A DNA stretch of 64,000 nucleotides. Source: Pratylenchus scribneri (taxonomy: Eukaryota > Nematoda > Chromadorea > Rhabditida > Pratylenchidae). The notes below the pieces were generated by a model. It did no database searches and was not told where the DNA came from. It was given only the letters and a program-made list of their open reading frames with translations. The stretch is taken from NCBI GenBank assembly GCA_030063045.1, contig JAQSEB010000041.1, forward strand, positions 558,001-622,000, given 5' to 3'. The first letter of the stretch is position 1. Every line of letters starts with the position of its first letter. Made by a program: the position numbers and the translations under genes. Below are positions 1 to 10,116 of this stretch, piece after piece.

Positions 1-7
1 AATTTTG

Positions 8-17
8 GTCCATTTAG
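8..17 (+). promoter_or_regulatory. possible spliced-leader acceptor before HGH1
   Basis: TCCATTTAG ends at 17 and the HGH1 start codon follows at 27. A short leader after a 3' splice site is usual for nematode spliced-leader trans-splicing. It could instead be the acceptor of an intron whose first exon lies left of the window. Confidence 0.4.
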
Positions 18-26
18 ATCGAAATT

Positions 27-3000
27 ATGGGTGATCAACAAGCAGCAGCATTAAATGATTTGATTAAATTTATTGACCCTATTACGCGGAAGGATATTCT
101 GGAATCAAGCCTCAATCTGCTGTTCTCTTTATCGAATGATGAAAAATTTCTGAAAATGTTTTCTTTGGAAGAACAAGAGGATTTATTCAAAAGATGCGGA
201 ATGGTTTATTCATCGATTACGGCAACAGGTTCCCTAACAAAAGTCAAAATTTTATCCATCCTCGTGAATTTGACTGCCAATAAACAATGCAATGAATGCC
301 TTTTAAAACATCTCAAACCAATTTTGGATGATTGCTTTGATAAATTCATTCAACAAACATGTTCGAATGAATTTGAAGAAGGTAATCCGATAAAGGGAGC
401 GGATTTCTAGGCATCAAAAATGGCAATTATGTGCCTAATTATGGTTTTTTTTTGTGAAATTTGCCAACAAAATTGACCCTGGCAGCCTCAAAATAGTTGA
501 TTTTTTGGTTTTATTGCATTTTTTGATAAAATATTCCCCGAAAAATGTGCCAAAATTGGTAAAATAGGTCAAAAAATTACACCAAAAACATGAAATAAAT
601 GCTCAAAAACATTAATTTATTTGATTTTTCCATCAAAACTTTCAAAAAATCGGTTAAACCTAAAAAAATCCGCTCCCTATAATTACCAAATTTATTTTTA
701 ATTAATTTTTATTTTTAAGATGCCAGTCAATTACGTGCTGCGCAATTTTTATCCAATTTATCTCGGCATTTTCCTCATCTTTTGGCCGAAGAACTCACCA
801 CAAATGATTCGGAATTCCTTTCAAAACTTATTGGTAATATTTCTAATTTTATTAAATTTGATTTATAAATTTGTTTTTTAGATAAAATTTGTAATTCAAA
901 AACAAAAATTCCACAAGGAAAGAATTCAGTGAATACATTTTTGGGTTTGTTTTACATTAAATCCATTAAATATTTATTTTTTAAGGTTTTCTATTCGTCA
1001 ATTTGTCCACTGTGCATTCGATCGGCTTTGAAATTGCAAAACATAAATTCAGCTCAATTATTTCGATGCTTTCCTCCTCAAATTCAATTGAATTGAATGA
1101 AAATGCAAAGCAAATTGTTGCACTGGAAACAATCTACAATCTTTCGCTTCGTGATGGTGGGTTGGGTTTATATTTATATATAAAATTTTATGAAAATGGT
1201 TTATTAAAATTCTATAAAAATAAATTAATTCTTCCAAATATTAAATTCAAAAAATGTTAAAAATATATTTTAAAATTATTACCACCCACATGTAATTATT
1301 CGCCATAGCCATAGCCATATTTCTTCAGACATTTTCAATTTTTCCCCAAAGGATAGAATTAATTAAATATGACATGTACATTTGCATAGTTAGCGCAGAT
1401 GGTAAAGTGATTGGATGATAAAATAAGGAGCTGTGGGTTCGAGTACCGGTGATGGCAAATAATTTTTTCCAAATTTTTATTTGCTCTTTTTTTTAAATTT
1501 TAAACATTCATTAATATTATTAATCTGTAATCACCCTTCGAATTCTCCTGAAATTTTTTGCAAATTTACCTCAGAAATCTCATTCAATCCCAATCTTCTA
1601 AATATTTTCTTTCATTTCTGCTGACATTTTCCCTAAAAGCCTAAAAGTGAATTAATCAAAAGCAGAATGTTGCTTATTAGTTAGCGCAGTTGGTAAAGTG
1701 CTTGGATGACTGGCTGAAGGATGCGGGTTCGAGTCCCGTTGGTGGCAACTTTTTTTCCAACTCTATTTGTTCTCTTTTTTTATTGTTCATTTCCCAATTT
1801 TCCTGAAAATGGTTTTCAAAATTATCACCCATCCAATCACATCTTCTCTAAATATTGAATATTCAGCCAAATTTTGCTGATATTTTCCCCTATAAACCAT
1901 TCCCCATCCCACCCCTCTCCCTTCATTTGCCATGAGCAATTAAAATTAACCCCTCCTAACCACCCCTCCGGTGCCAATCCCACCAATTTTGCTGCCATCA
2001 ACCCCATCAACCTCTTCTCCGTATTTTTCCCACCAAATTCCACTGATCAGTCAACAGGTTGGCCCTCCACTCCAACCCAAAACACCACTTTATGTGCCTC
2101 CAAATTTTACGATCGCTTCCCTCCGTCCCCCAGTTATGCTCGCCCCGGGCAAACAATCGTAAAATTAATTTGCATTTTTATGCACTTGTCCCCTTCTCCC
2201 CTTCCATCCACGCCATTCTTTTTATGACTTCTTCCCCTTCCCCTTATACATTGCTTGGTTGCTTACTGATTTTGCCTTATTGACAAGATAAGGACACAAA
2301 AAGGTGGTGGCTGGGGGGGGGGCTACTTAAAATGGTTGTTCGGTTGCCGTTGCTGATGGGTTTGTTGCTGATCCATTCAACATCCTTCACGCCTCAGTTG
2401 TCAATTGTTTTCGCCGGGTGTTCGTTCGGTGTTGTTCGCCTCTTAGCTAGGTGCTTGGTCACCGTCCATTCATCGACGACGTGTTCCGTTCCTTCCTCTT
2501 CCATTCCCCCTTTCGCCATCATTTCAAATTAGAATCAATTCATCCATATTAAAAAACAGCGTGTCGAATCCCCCTTTCCATTCCATTGGGTAAAGGCGCG
2601 AGAACCGAGAAGCCTTATTGACAAGATAAGGGCAAAAAGGAAGGGGCTACTTAAAATGGTTGTTCGGTTGCCGTTGCTGATGGGTTTGTTGCTGATCCAT
2701 TCAACATCCTTCACGCCTCAGTTGTCAATTGTTTTCGCCGGGTGTTCGTTCGGTGTTGTGTTCGCCTCGGGCGGTGTTCCCACCCACTTTCCCCTTCTTA
2801 ACAATGGTGCCCTGGTCACCATCATTCATCGACGTTTTCCTTCCTTTTCCGACAATCCTCCTTCCCTTCTCCAAATCAGTTCAAATTAGCATCAATTTAT
2901 CCATCTTAAAAAACAGCGCCGAATCCCCTCTCTATCGAGGCGCGAGAAAAGACGGTCAATTGGTTCACGCCTGGTTGCGCATTTGCATTGCATTGCATTC

Positions 3001-5972
3001 ACATCGAGGCACAAGGGTAATAGGCGAGATGATCGGCGCACTCCGATTGGCGGAACACGGCAGAAAAACGAGGGATGCTCTAATCTGATCGAAATCGAGG
3101 GCTGAAGGAAAAATGGCAAGGCCAAAAAAAATCTTAAATTACTGCATAATTTTTGGAAAAAGAGAATATATTTCCATAATTAATGGTTTAAGTTAAGGGT
3201 TTGTCTCATATATTCACAAACCAAATATTATACCCAAAATTGGATAGAGCTGGTCAAGATGTATCGAATGGTATATAATTTGGTTATGGTTTGGTCAACA
3301 GTTAAAGGGCTTAAAACGGTTTAAACCACATTTTGGTTTGATCAACAATTAAAGGGGTTTAAATGGTTTAAACCACATTTTGGTTTGGTCAACAATTAAA
3401 GGGGTTTAAACGGTAAACCATATTTTGGTTTAATGGTTCAAAACTAAGTAAGATTAGGTTAAACCCAATGGCCAAAACATAATCAAATGATGCTTCTTGA
3501 CAAGATCCTATCGATTGAATTAAGGTTTTGGATTTGGGATAAATTTCTAAACCATAAAATTTTTAAGATATTCTTGTGTTTTTCGACCCCTTTATAAAAT
3601 TGAATTGAATGTGACTTCCATTTTAATAGAGACAAATTTGTTGCGGGTCATAAAGAGAATGGGGAAGGGGGAGGGGCAAAGGTGGGAATATTTTATTGCC
3701 TCCAGCGATGGAAACACTTTCTTCATTCTTTTCCAATCTTTTTATGGTCGTCGTCCGTCGCGGAATTGCCCCCATCAAAAAAAGTGGAGATCAACATTTG
3801 TAGATAACAAAAAGGCACAAAACAATTTTTGTTTTATATTGTGCCTCTTTTGGTCCTTTTCTTCCCTCAGGCCACATCTTTCCCTTTCCCTTAATCTTCC
3901 CTTCTCCTTTTTTATTTAATTAATTGGAGGCAATTAGAGCCAATCAGTGTTTTTTGTGCCAAGGGCACAAGAGTGGGGAGGGGAATGAGGGAAACCCTCA
4001 AGGGGGAAAGAGGAGGGGTGTTTTAGGGCTGATGATGATGAGGGCAGAAAGTAGGCACTTGATTGGTGTGACCGTAATGAAATGACATTTGGGATTTGGC
4101 CATAAAACAATCATCCAAAAACCAAAACTAAATCAGCTAAAGTCTAAAGAGAGAAGGGTGGGAAAGAGGGGGAACTAGGGGAGGGGAAAATGTGCCAAAA
4201 TAACCCTGGAGGGGAAATCCATGGGACACACACAACCACTGTCTCCTCCTAAAGAGAGAATTGAAGGGCATGCAAAATGTGAGGGTGGCATGGGAGTGAA
4301 GGGGCAAAAGTGTTTGTTTTTGGATGGGATGAAGTGAAGGGGAGTGGAAGGGGAAATTCGAGAGGGGAGGGCTTACTCTGGGCCACATTTGATGGGGTTG
4401 GAGGGGTTTGGTGGGTCGACTTTGGATTAATTTCCCCTCGGGAGCAGAGACAAATTTGTGTGGTGGCGATTTTGGGTTGGGTGGCGAATTTGGATGAGAG
4501 CAAACATTTGGAAATATTTGGGAGGGAAAAGGGAGCGGCCCTCAATCAAATTTCCACTCATTTCCAGCACATAAACATTTCATCCTTTTAGGTTTTTAGA
4601 GTTAGGTTTAGGCTTTGGCTAAGGTTTTTTTGAAAATTTTCTACCCATTGGGGAGAGGGGACCTTTCACTTTTAGAAAATTTGGGTTACGGACGGTTTAC
4701 GGATTCGAACCCGCCAAAGGAAAATTAAATTCGAGAGATCATAAAAGATTGATTTAAACCGGTTTAATCCTTGATTTAAACCTTTGGCTTAAACCGGTTT
4801 AAGATTCAAACCGATTTAACCTTCGATTTAAACCAGTTTAACTTTTGATTTAAACCGGTTTAACCTTAAAAATTTTTAAATCGGTTTAACCTTAAAATTT
4901 CTAAACCAGTTTAACTTTAAAATTTTTAAACCGGTTTAAGCTTATTAAATTTTTGAACCAGTTTAATTTTGTAAAATTCTTAAACTGCTTTAGTTTCTTA
5001 AAATTTTCTGGTGATTACCTATAGTATATTCCGTTTTATTGCAGAATTGCATGCATTCCTTCTGCCCTCGGGTGATGAGCGCACCGTGGACGCATTGTTG
5101 ACCGGATTGGTTGGCCCATTGGCCGATTTGGATGATGAGCTGACGGAGGAGGAAACGGAAGCATTGCCAATTCAATTGCAATATTGGGAAGGACGACGGG
5201 TGGATGATGAACGAATTTGGCAACGAATTTTGTCCATTCTTTATCAGGTAGAGTTGAACAATACCACATTGGCTTTTTGGCCATATCTCATTGAGGCACT
5301 AGCCAATTTTGGAAGGGTTATACGAATGAAAAGCCCAAAGTGTCCTCTACAAAGTGGCCAATTTATAAATTTTATAAAATCCAAATTTTAAAAAGTTACA
5401 TGTCTTTGGATAGAATAAACCCGAATTTGATTGTTGGAGGAAAAGCCGCTTATTTTACAAATTATTTTAACATTTCGAAAAACAATTAGAATTGGCCACT
5501 TTTTAGAGGACATTTAGGGCTTTCAAATGGCACATCGCCTTCCTGAATTGGTTACTTCCTTCTCGAGTTATGGCCAAAATAATGGCTATTTCACCTCCTC
5601 TATATTCAATTTTAAATTTTTTAGTTATGTGCCACACGATTGGGCCGTGAAGTGCTTCGGCGGAAGGGAATTTATGCCATTCTTCGGGAATTGGACAAAG
5701 CCAGGCAAAAACAAGGAGGCAACCGGGGCCAAGGAGGAATGATGGCAGTTGGCCGAATGATTTTGGTGGAAAATGGAAGCTTTGTTGGCGATGGTGGCCA
5801 AATGGATTTGCTCCACGCGTTGATTGGCATTTTGATTAGAACAGAGGCGGATATGGGGATACCGATGGCCAAAAAGGAAGTGGAAGAAGGGGCAAAAGAA
5901 GCAGAGGAAGAAGACAAATTGGCATCAATACGGCATTTGGGATTGAGAAGGGAAGGCGAAGATGACCAATGA
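27..5972 (+). CDS. HGH1: HGH1 homologue, eEF2-folding cochaperone
   Basis: Six exons: 27-381, 720-833, 882-944, 986-1156, 5045-5247, 5625-5972 (stop 5970-5972). All phases agree, giving 417 residues; human HGH1 is about 390. The N-terminal half is an armadillo-like helical repeat region; FLSNLSRHFPHLL (exon 2) and FLFVNLSTVHS (exon 4) are typical of the family (DUF383). Exons 5-6 carry the diagnostic DUF384 segment, TEEETEALPIQLQYWEG followed by LCATRLGREVLRRKGIYAIL, and then a charged acidic tail. Known for the family: cytosolic armadillo protein that binds nascent elongation factor 2 and hands it to the TRiC/CCT chaperonin. Nothing of the family core appears to be missing across the 3.9-kb intron 4, which holds only repeats. 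The start is chosen because it matches the family N-terminus and lies 9 nt after a possible trans-splice acceptor. Exon edges are inferred, not confirmed by RNA. Confidence 0.9.
394..678. mobile_element. inverted-repeat element, family E copy 1
   Basis: It fills HGH1 intron 1 (382-719). The left end AGGGAGCGGATTT is repeated inverted at the right end (AAATCCGCTCCCT), and the element is flanked by ATAA on both sides (390-393 and 679-682), which looks like a target-site duplication. The interior has the family signature TGTGAAATTTGCCAA, TTATTGCATTTTT and a run around 'aaaaaattac'. No coding capacity. A MITE-type non-autonomous DNA transposon is the simplest reading. Confidence 0.75.
1384..1458 (+). 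repeat. tRNA-like sequence with A and B boxes, copy 1
   Basis: TTAGCGCAGATGGTAAAGTG resembles an RNA polymerase III A box and GGGTTCGAGTACC a B box, at tRNA spacing. The acceptor-stem halves do not pair, so this is more likely a tRNA-derived SINE head or a tRNA pseudogene than a working tRNA. It lies in HGH1 intron 4 on the sense strand. Confidence 0.5.
1671..1748 (+). repeat. tRNA-like sequence with A and B boxes, copy 2
   Basis: A better preserved copy of the 1384-1458 element: TTAGCGCAGTTGGTAAAGTG (A box and D arm, with pairable GCGC and GTGC), then a perfect T arm, GCGGG-TTCGAGT-CCCGT with one G-T pair. The 7-nt acceptor arms do not match, so a functional tRNA is unlikely. Both copies end in GGTGGCAA or GATGGCAA followed by a T run, consistent with copies of one SINE. 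Confidence 0.55.
2274..2925. repeat. tandem direct duplication, ~324-bp period
   Basis: Two head-to-tail copies in HGH1 intron 4. Each begins with CCTTATTGACAAGATAAGG (or without the first base), contains an identical stretch of over 110 bp starting at GGCTACTTAAAATGG, and ends near TTAAAAAACAGCG. The long identity implies a recent duplication. The region is GC-richer than the surrounding introns. Confidence 0.85.
3180..3575. mobile_element. inverted-repeat element, family D copy 1
   Basis: In HGH1 intron 4. Signature blocks: CACAAACCAAATAT, GGATAGAGCTGGTCAAGA, GGTATATAATTTGGTTATGG, several GGTTTAAACC-type units with ATTTTGGTTTGGTCAACAA, then GACAAGATC and TTTGGGATAAA. The same order occurs at 27.7, 47.5 and 55.9 kb and, inverted, at 53.7 kb. 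No coding capacity. Confidence 0.65.
4745..4995. repeat. degenerate AACCGGTTTAA tandem repeat
   Basis: About ten copies of a 20-25 bp unit centred on the palindrome-like AAACCGGTTTAA (variants CAGTTTAA, CGATTTAA) at the 3' end of HGH1 intron 4, directly upstream of the exon 5 acceptor. Confidence 0.7.
5274..5580. mobile_element. inverted-repeat element, family A copy 1
   Basis: It makes up most of HGH1 intron 5 (5248-5624). The left arm runs TTTTTGGCCATATCTC to CCCAAAGTGTCCTCTAC; the right arm is its imperfect inverse, from CCACTTTTTAGAGGACAT to GAGTTATGGCCAAAA. The arms are about 80-90 bp. The central part includes GTTACATGTCTTTG and GGAAAAGCCGCTTATTTTAC. Five further copies lie at 9.6, 12.3, 15.0, 24.8 and 38.6 kb. 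Confidence 0.75.
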
Positions 5973-6805
5973 ATGATCCAAATTTTATATATTATTCCAT
6001 ATTATTGTTTCACCTTTTTTTTTGTCATTTTTGTTCACACAATTTGTTGCGAATAATTAATAATTTTATTTCATTTTTTTCCCGATTTTTTGATATTACT
6101 TTGCCTCTTTTTCAGTCACGACTCAACTTTTGCCCGTCGGCCTTTCCCCCGCCTCAATCGGTAGTGCCCTTTCGGCACTCCCCCTTCCCTCTTTCTCGAC
6201 CACCAAATCCGTCTATGTCCCACTTATTCCACCCCTTGCCCCCCACCTTTAAGATTTATGTTGTTTTGCGTCCTTCCCCCTAGCCCATTCCACCCAAATG
6301 TTGCGGTGTATTAGAAGGGAGGGCATATTTTAGAGTGTAATGCGAATGCCACAGCCTTTGGCCGGACAAGCTTTCGGATTTGTGGACGATGATCATTTTC
6401 CTCCTAAATCTTGTCGTCCTCCGGGAAACAAATGTTCTTCCCCTCATCAGTAAAAGCGCCAAAAGAAGAATGCCTCCCCTTCGGACACCGATCATTTTAT
6501 ATGAGTGGGAGGAAATTAATATGGGCCGACAATTTGCGGTGAACATTGGGGGAGAGGAGAAGGCTTTTTACTCTCTTTCGGGAAAGGTGGAATGATGTCG
6601 AGATAAAAAAGAAGCAGTTGTCGAAGGGGGGATGGGGGCGGGAAGTGCGCAAAAAGGCGGTGACACGGGTGACTATTTCTGGGTTTGGCGGGTTTCTTCA
6701 TCGGTGGCGGCGATGCAGCTGTTCAATCCATCAATGTTCACAAAATTCCATATCCACACCATCCATCAATGTTTCATCGGCAATTCACCGCACACTAATC
6801 AGTAG

Positions 6806-7610
6806 AAAATGTGTTTTTCTCTATTTCCTCAAATGTATTTCATTCCAGAAATTGTATTTCACTCACAGTCAGGAAAATGTGTTTTTGCCTATATTCATTC
6901 CGGAAAGAAATGTATTTTGCCTAAATGTATTTCATTTCAGAAAATGTGTTTTTGCCTCAAATGTATTTCATTCCGGAAAGAAATGTGCTTTGCCTAATTG
7001 TGTTTTCCGGAAAGAAATGTGTTTTGCCTAATTGTGTTTTCCGGAAAGAAATGTGTTTTGCCTAATTGTGTTTTCCGGAAAGAGATGTATTTTGCCTAAA
7101 TGTATTTTATTCCGGAAAGAAATGTGTTTTTGCCTATATTCATTCCGGAAAGAAATGTGTTTTTGCCTATATTCATTCCGGAAAGAAATGTGTTTTTGCC
7201 TATATTCATTCCGGAAAGAAATGCATTTTTGCCTAGTTTCATTCCGGAAAGAAATGTGTTTTTGCCTAATTGTGTTTTCCGGAAAGAAATGTGTTTTTGC
7301 CTATATTCATTCAGGAAAGAAATGTATTTTGCCTAATTTCATTCCGGAAAATGTGTTTTTGCTCAAATTTATTTCATTCCGGAAAATGTGTTTTTGCCTC
7401 AAATGTATTTCATTCCGGAAAATGTGTTTTTGCCCAAATGTATTTCATTCTGGAAAATGTGTTTTGCTCAAATGTATTTCATTCCTGAAAAAGTGTTTTG
7501 CTCAAATGTATTTCATTCCGGAAAATGTGTTTCATTCAAGAAAATATATTTCATTTCATTTCATAAAATGTATTTCATGTGTTTTTGCCTAGTTTTTCAT
7601 TGAAAATCAC
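6806..7610. repeat. minisatellite, ~33-bp unit with TTCCGGAAAG core
   Basis: Roughly 24 units of the form CATTCCGGAAAGAAATGTG + TTTTTGCCTATATT, with variants CCTAATTGTG and CCTCAAATGTATTT. Most units are a multiple of three long or nearly so, which creates spurious repetitive open frames in three frames. A related array with the same GCCTA and AATGTGTTTT blocks lies at 15.9-16.4 kb. Confidence 0.95.
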
Positions 7611-9618
7611 GCATTTTTGCCTCATTCTCGATTTAAGGGAATCCATTTCGTCGCTCCATCATGTTTTTGTGGTGGCCTTTCTCGCCCTTCCCCCCTCCTC
7701 CCAATGTTGATGGTGGATTTTGGCCACCGTCTTTCCCTCCCCGCCCCAAAGCCATTCTCCCTCCACCACCTACCATCATCGCCTTTGCCCAATGGGTGTT
7801 TGCCCAACAGATAAGGCCCCAAGGGGAAGGGGAAAATGGAGGGGAATGGCAGCAAAATGTGCCGCTGTGGCCACCGAATAAGGCGATTTGGAAATGCAGC
7901 AGCAAATGCAGCAAAGACGAGAAGAGGATAAGGGAGAGTCCATCTCGAGTCTCGACTACTTTAGAGCTTCTGTGTGTGTGTGGGTTGCCGCCGTCGGCGC
8001 CTTTCCCAGCCACCACCAACAGTCAGAATTATGTGGGCCAAGCCCAGGCAAAAATTGGGAGGAGGCAAGAAAGGCGAATGAATGACAATGTGCGGAGGCT
8101 GTGGAGGCAAAAAATTTAAGGGGGTTGCCACACCCAAAAAGTAGAACAATATTTTTGATTTGCATTTGGCATCCAACCATCCACCCAAAAATTGAAGCCA
8201 CCGCCACACTCCCAAAAAATAATAATTGTCTCCCATTCGCATTGTTCTCCTTTTCCCCTCTTTTTCACTCTTGTTCACCGCTCCATTCCATGCATTTTAC
8301 GATTGGTCCACAGCTCTGAAAATTGGCCGTGCGCCGCCGATGGCGTCGATCATAACTGACTGCTCTGGCCCAACAGCACCATCATAAAGCGAGGAAATGG
8401 GGAAGGGCCGAAAGGGTGAATTGCCATCGGCTGCCATCGCCTTCCCCGTTGCCCCCATTCCGGCCCCCTTTATTGCCCCTATTATTTCCCCTTTTGCCTC
8501 GAGACAATAAATCTTCTCCAACCGAAAAAGGAAACAGAGGCCAACAGCAGCAGCACAATCAAAGGCAATCAAAATGGCAAAGGGCGAAAAAGGTGGCGGC
8601 CCAGATGAAAGGCGAAAAGAGGGGAATTGTGTGTTGGCCGGGGGAATTATTGTTCGAAAAAGGGAGGGTAACGGCTTTCGCTGGAACACAATTATTTTTA
8701 TATTATTATGGTAGATGTGCGCGTGCCTCCCCCTTTCGCCTTTCCCTCCACTTTTTATGGTGTTGAATGTGGGGAAAGAATGGGGGACACTTTTTGTGGC
8801 CATTGTGGGCCACGCCCCATTCCCCCACTCTTTCCCAACTATCTCCAATTTCCCCGCAGGCGCCAAACCACGCCCCAAAATTTGCGCCGACGGCGGTGGC
8901 AGCGGCGCGAGAAAATTGGAAGGGGAGGCAGAGGCGCAAACATACACAACAGAGGCGAAAATGGAGAATGGCGAAAATGAAGAGGGATTTTGGGTGAAGG
9001 CGAAGGCAGCCACTTCATTGGAAAGAGTCAACCGCCTCGCCTCCCTCTTCCCTTCTTCTATCTAAAAGGCGCCCAACGCAAAGAGGCAAAGCAGAGGCAA
9101 AGGCAGTCGACGGCCTCCTTCCTTCTCCCTTCAAGGGTCCCATCATTCCCATCGCCTCATCGTTATCGTCGCTTGGGGCGTGTCGCCCTTCGCGCCGGGC
9201 CCAACACATAAGCGGATTGGGGCCGGTGGCCGATTTTGTGTTGGGTGGCCGTGGGAGCCCCGCCCATGCTGTCAGCCACAAAAGGGGCCAATCGTCGTCC
9301 GAGACACTCTCTTTTGCCTTCTTCCCCTCTTTTGGCTTGTGATGATGGCCCAAAATGCTTTGCTTCCACTCACAGCCACCATTTTCGCCTCGCCTTCATC
9401 CATCCACATTCCCACCCCTCCGGGGAGGTGTCAATTTCCTCACAGCACAGAGGCTCATCCACACACAAATTTCAGTCACTCATCCACCAGCCACCGGGGC
9501 CACGGTGCCATTTGTGCGGTGCCTTCCCATTTTCAATCCTTAAGTTTATTCATAAATTCCCTCGAGTAATTTTGGCCCAATCCTCAAATTCATATTTTCC
9601 TCCTATTCCACCTCATTC

Positions 9619-9927
9619 TTTTTGGCCATATCTCAGTGAAGGAAGCAACCAATTCAGGAAGGCGATATGCCATTTGAAAGCCCAAAATGTCCTCTAAAAA
9701 GTGGCCAATTCTAATTGTTTTTTGAAATGTTAAAATAATTTGTAAAATAAGCGGCTCTTCCTCCAACAATCAAATTCGGGTTTATTCCATTCAAAGACAT
9801 GTAACTTTTTTAAAAGCACGGATTTTATAAAATTTAATTAGGCCACTTTGTAGAGGACACTTTGGGCTTTAAAATGGTATATTGCTTTCCAAAACTGGCA
9901 ATTACCTCATTGAGATATGGGCCATAA
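9619..9927. mobile_element. inverted-repeat element, family A copy 2
   Basis: Left arm GGCCATATCTCAGTGAAGGA through AAAATGTCCTCTAAAAAG; right arm CCACTTTGTAGAGGACAC through TTGAGATATGGGCCATA. The centre is inverted relative to copy 1 (CTCTTCCTCCAACAATC). It ends about 190 bp upstream of the tbx-2 start codon, so it is part of the proximal upstream region. Confidence 0.75.
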
Positions 9928-10116
9928 ACCGAAGGTCATGTCCTGATTGATGATCTAGCCCAGTGGGATTATTCAAAATTTCCCCCAATAAAAATGGATT
10001 GTGTATTGGATTTTATAAAATTTAAAATGACCAAATTTTAGAGGAAACTTTGCCCCACATTCAGGGAATTCCAGTCATCCGCCACTTCCATCATTCTTCT
10101 GGCCAAATAATCAAAA

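Larger units (their letters stand above)
5973..10116. other. HGH1 to tbx-2 intergenic region
   Basis: I see no supportable gene in these 4.1 kb. Many open frames of 60-240 codons on both strands overlap one another, are low-complexity (Pro, Ser, Arg, Gly rich), and lack homology or splice structure; they reflect the GC- and purine-rich composition. The region holds the 6.8-7.6 kb minisatellite and the family A element at 9.6 kb. The tbx-2 promoter should lie in the right-hand part, but no element can be assigned. Confidence 0.6.

Noticed and set aside
4137..4591. Overlapping frames in HGH1 intron 4
   Set aside because: Composition-driven; both strands open, no conserved sequence or splice structure.
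6809..7603. Long frames of Phe/Lys/Cys-rich repeats (PERNVF and similar)
   Set aside because: Translation of the 33-bp minisatellite; open in several frames simply because units are near multiples of three.
8297..9031. 244-codon minus-strand open frame
   Set aside because: Overlaps several long frames on the other strand, no homology, low-complexity Pro/Ser/Ala composition in GC-rich intergenic DNA; no splice or start context.
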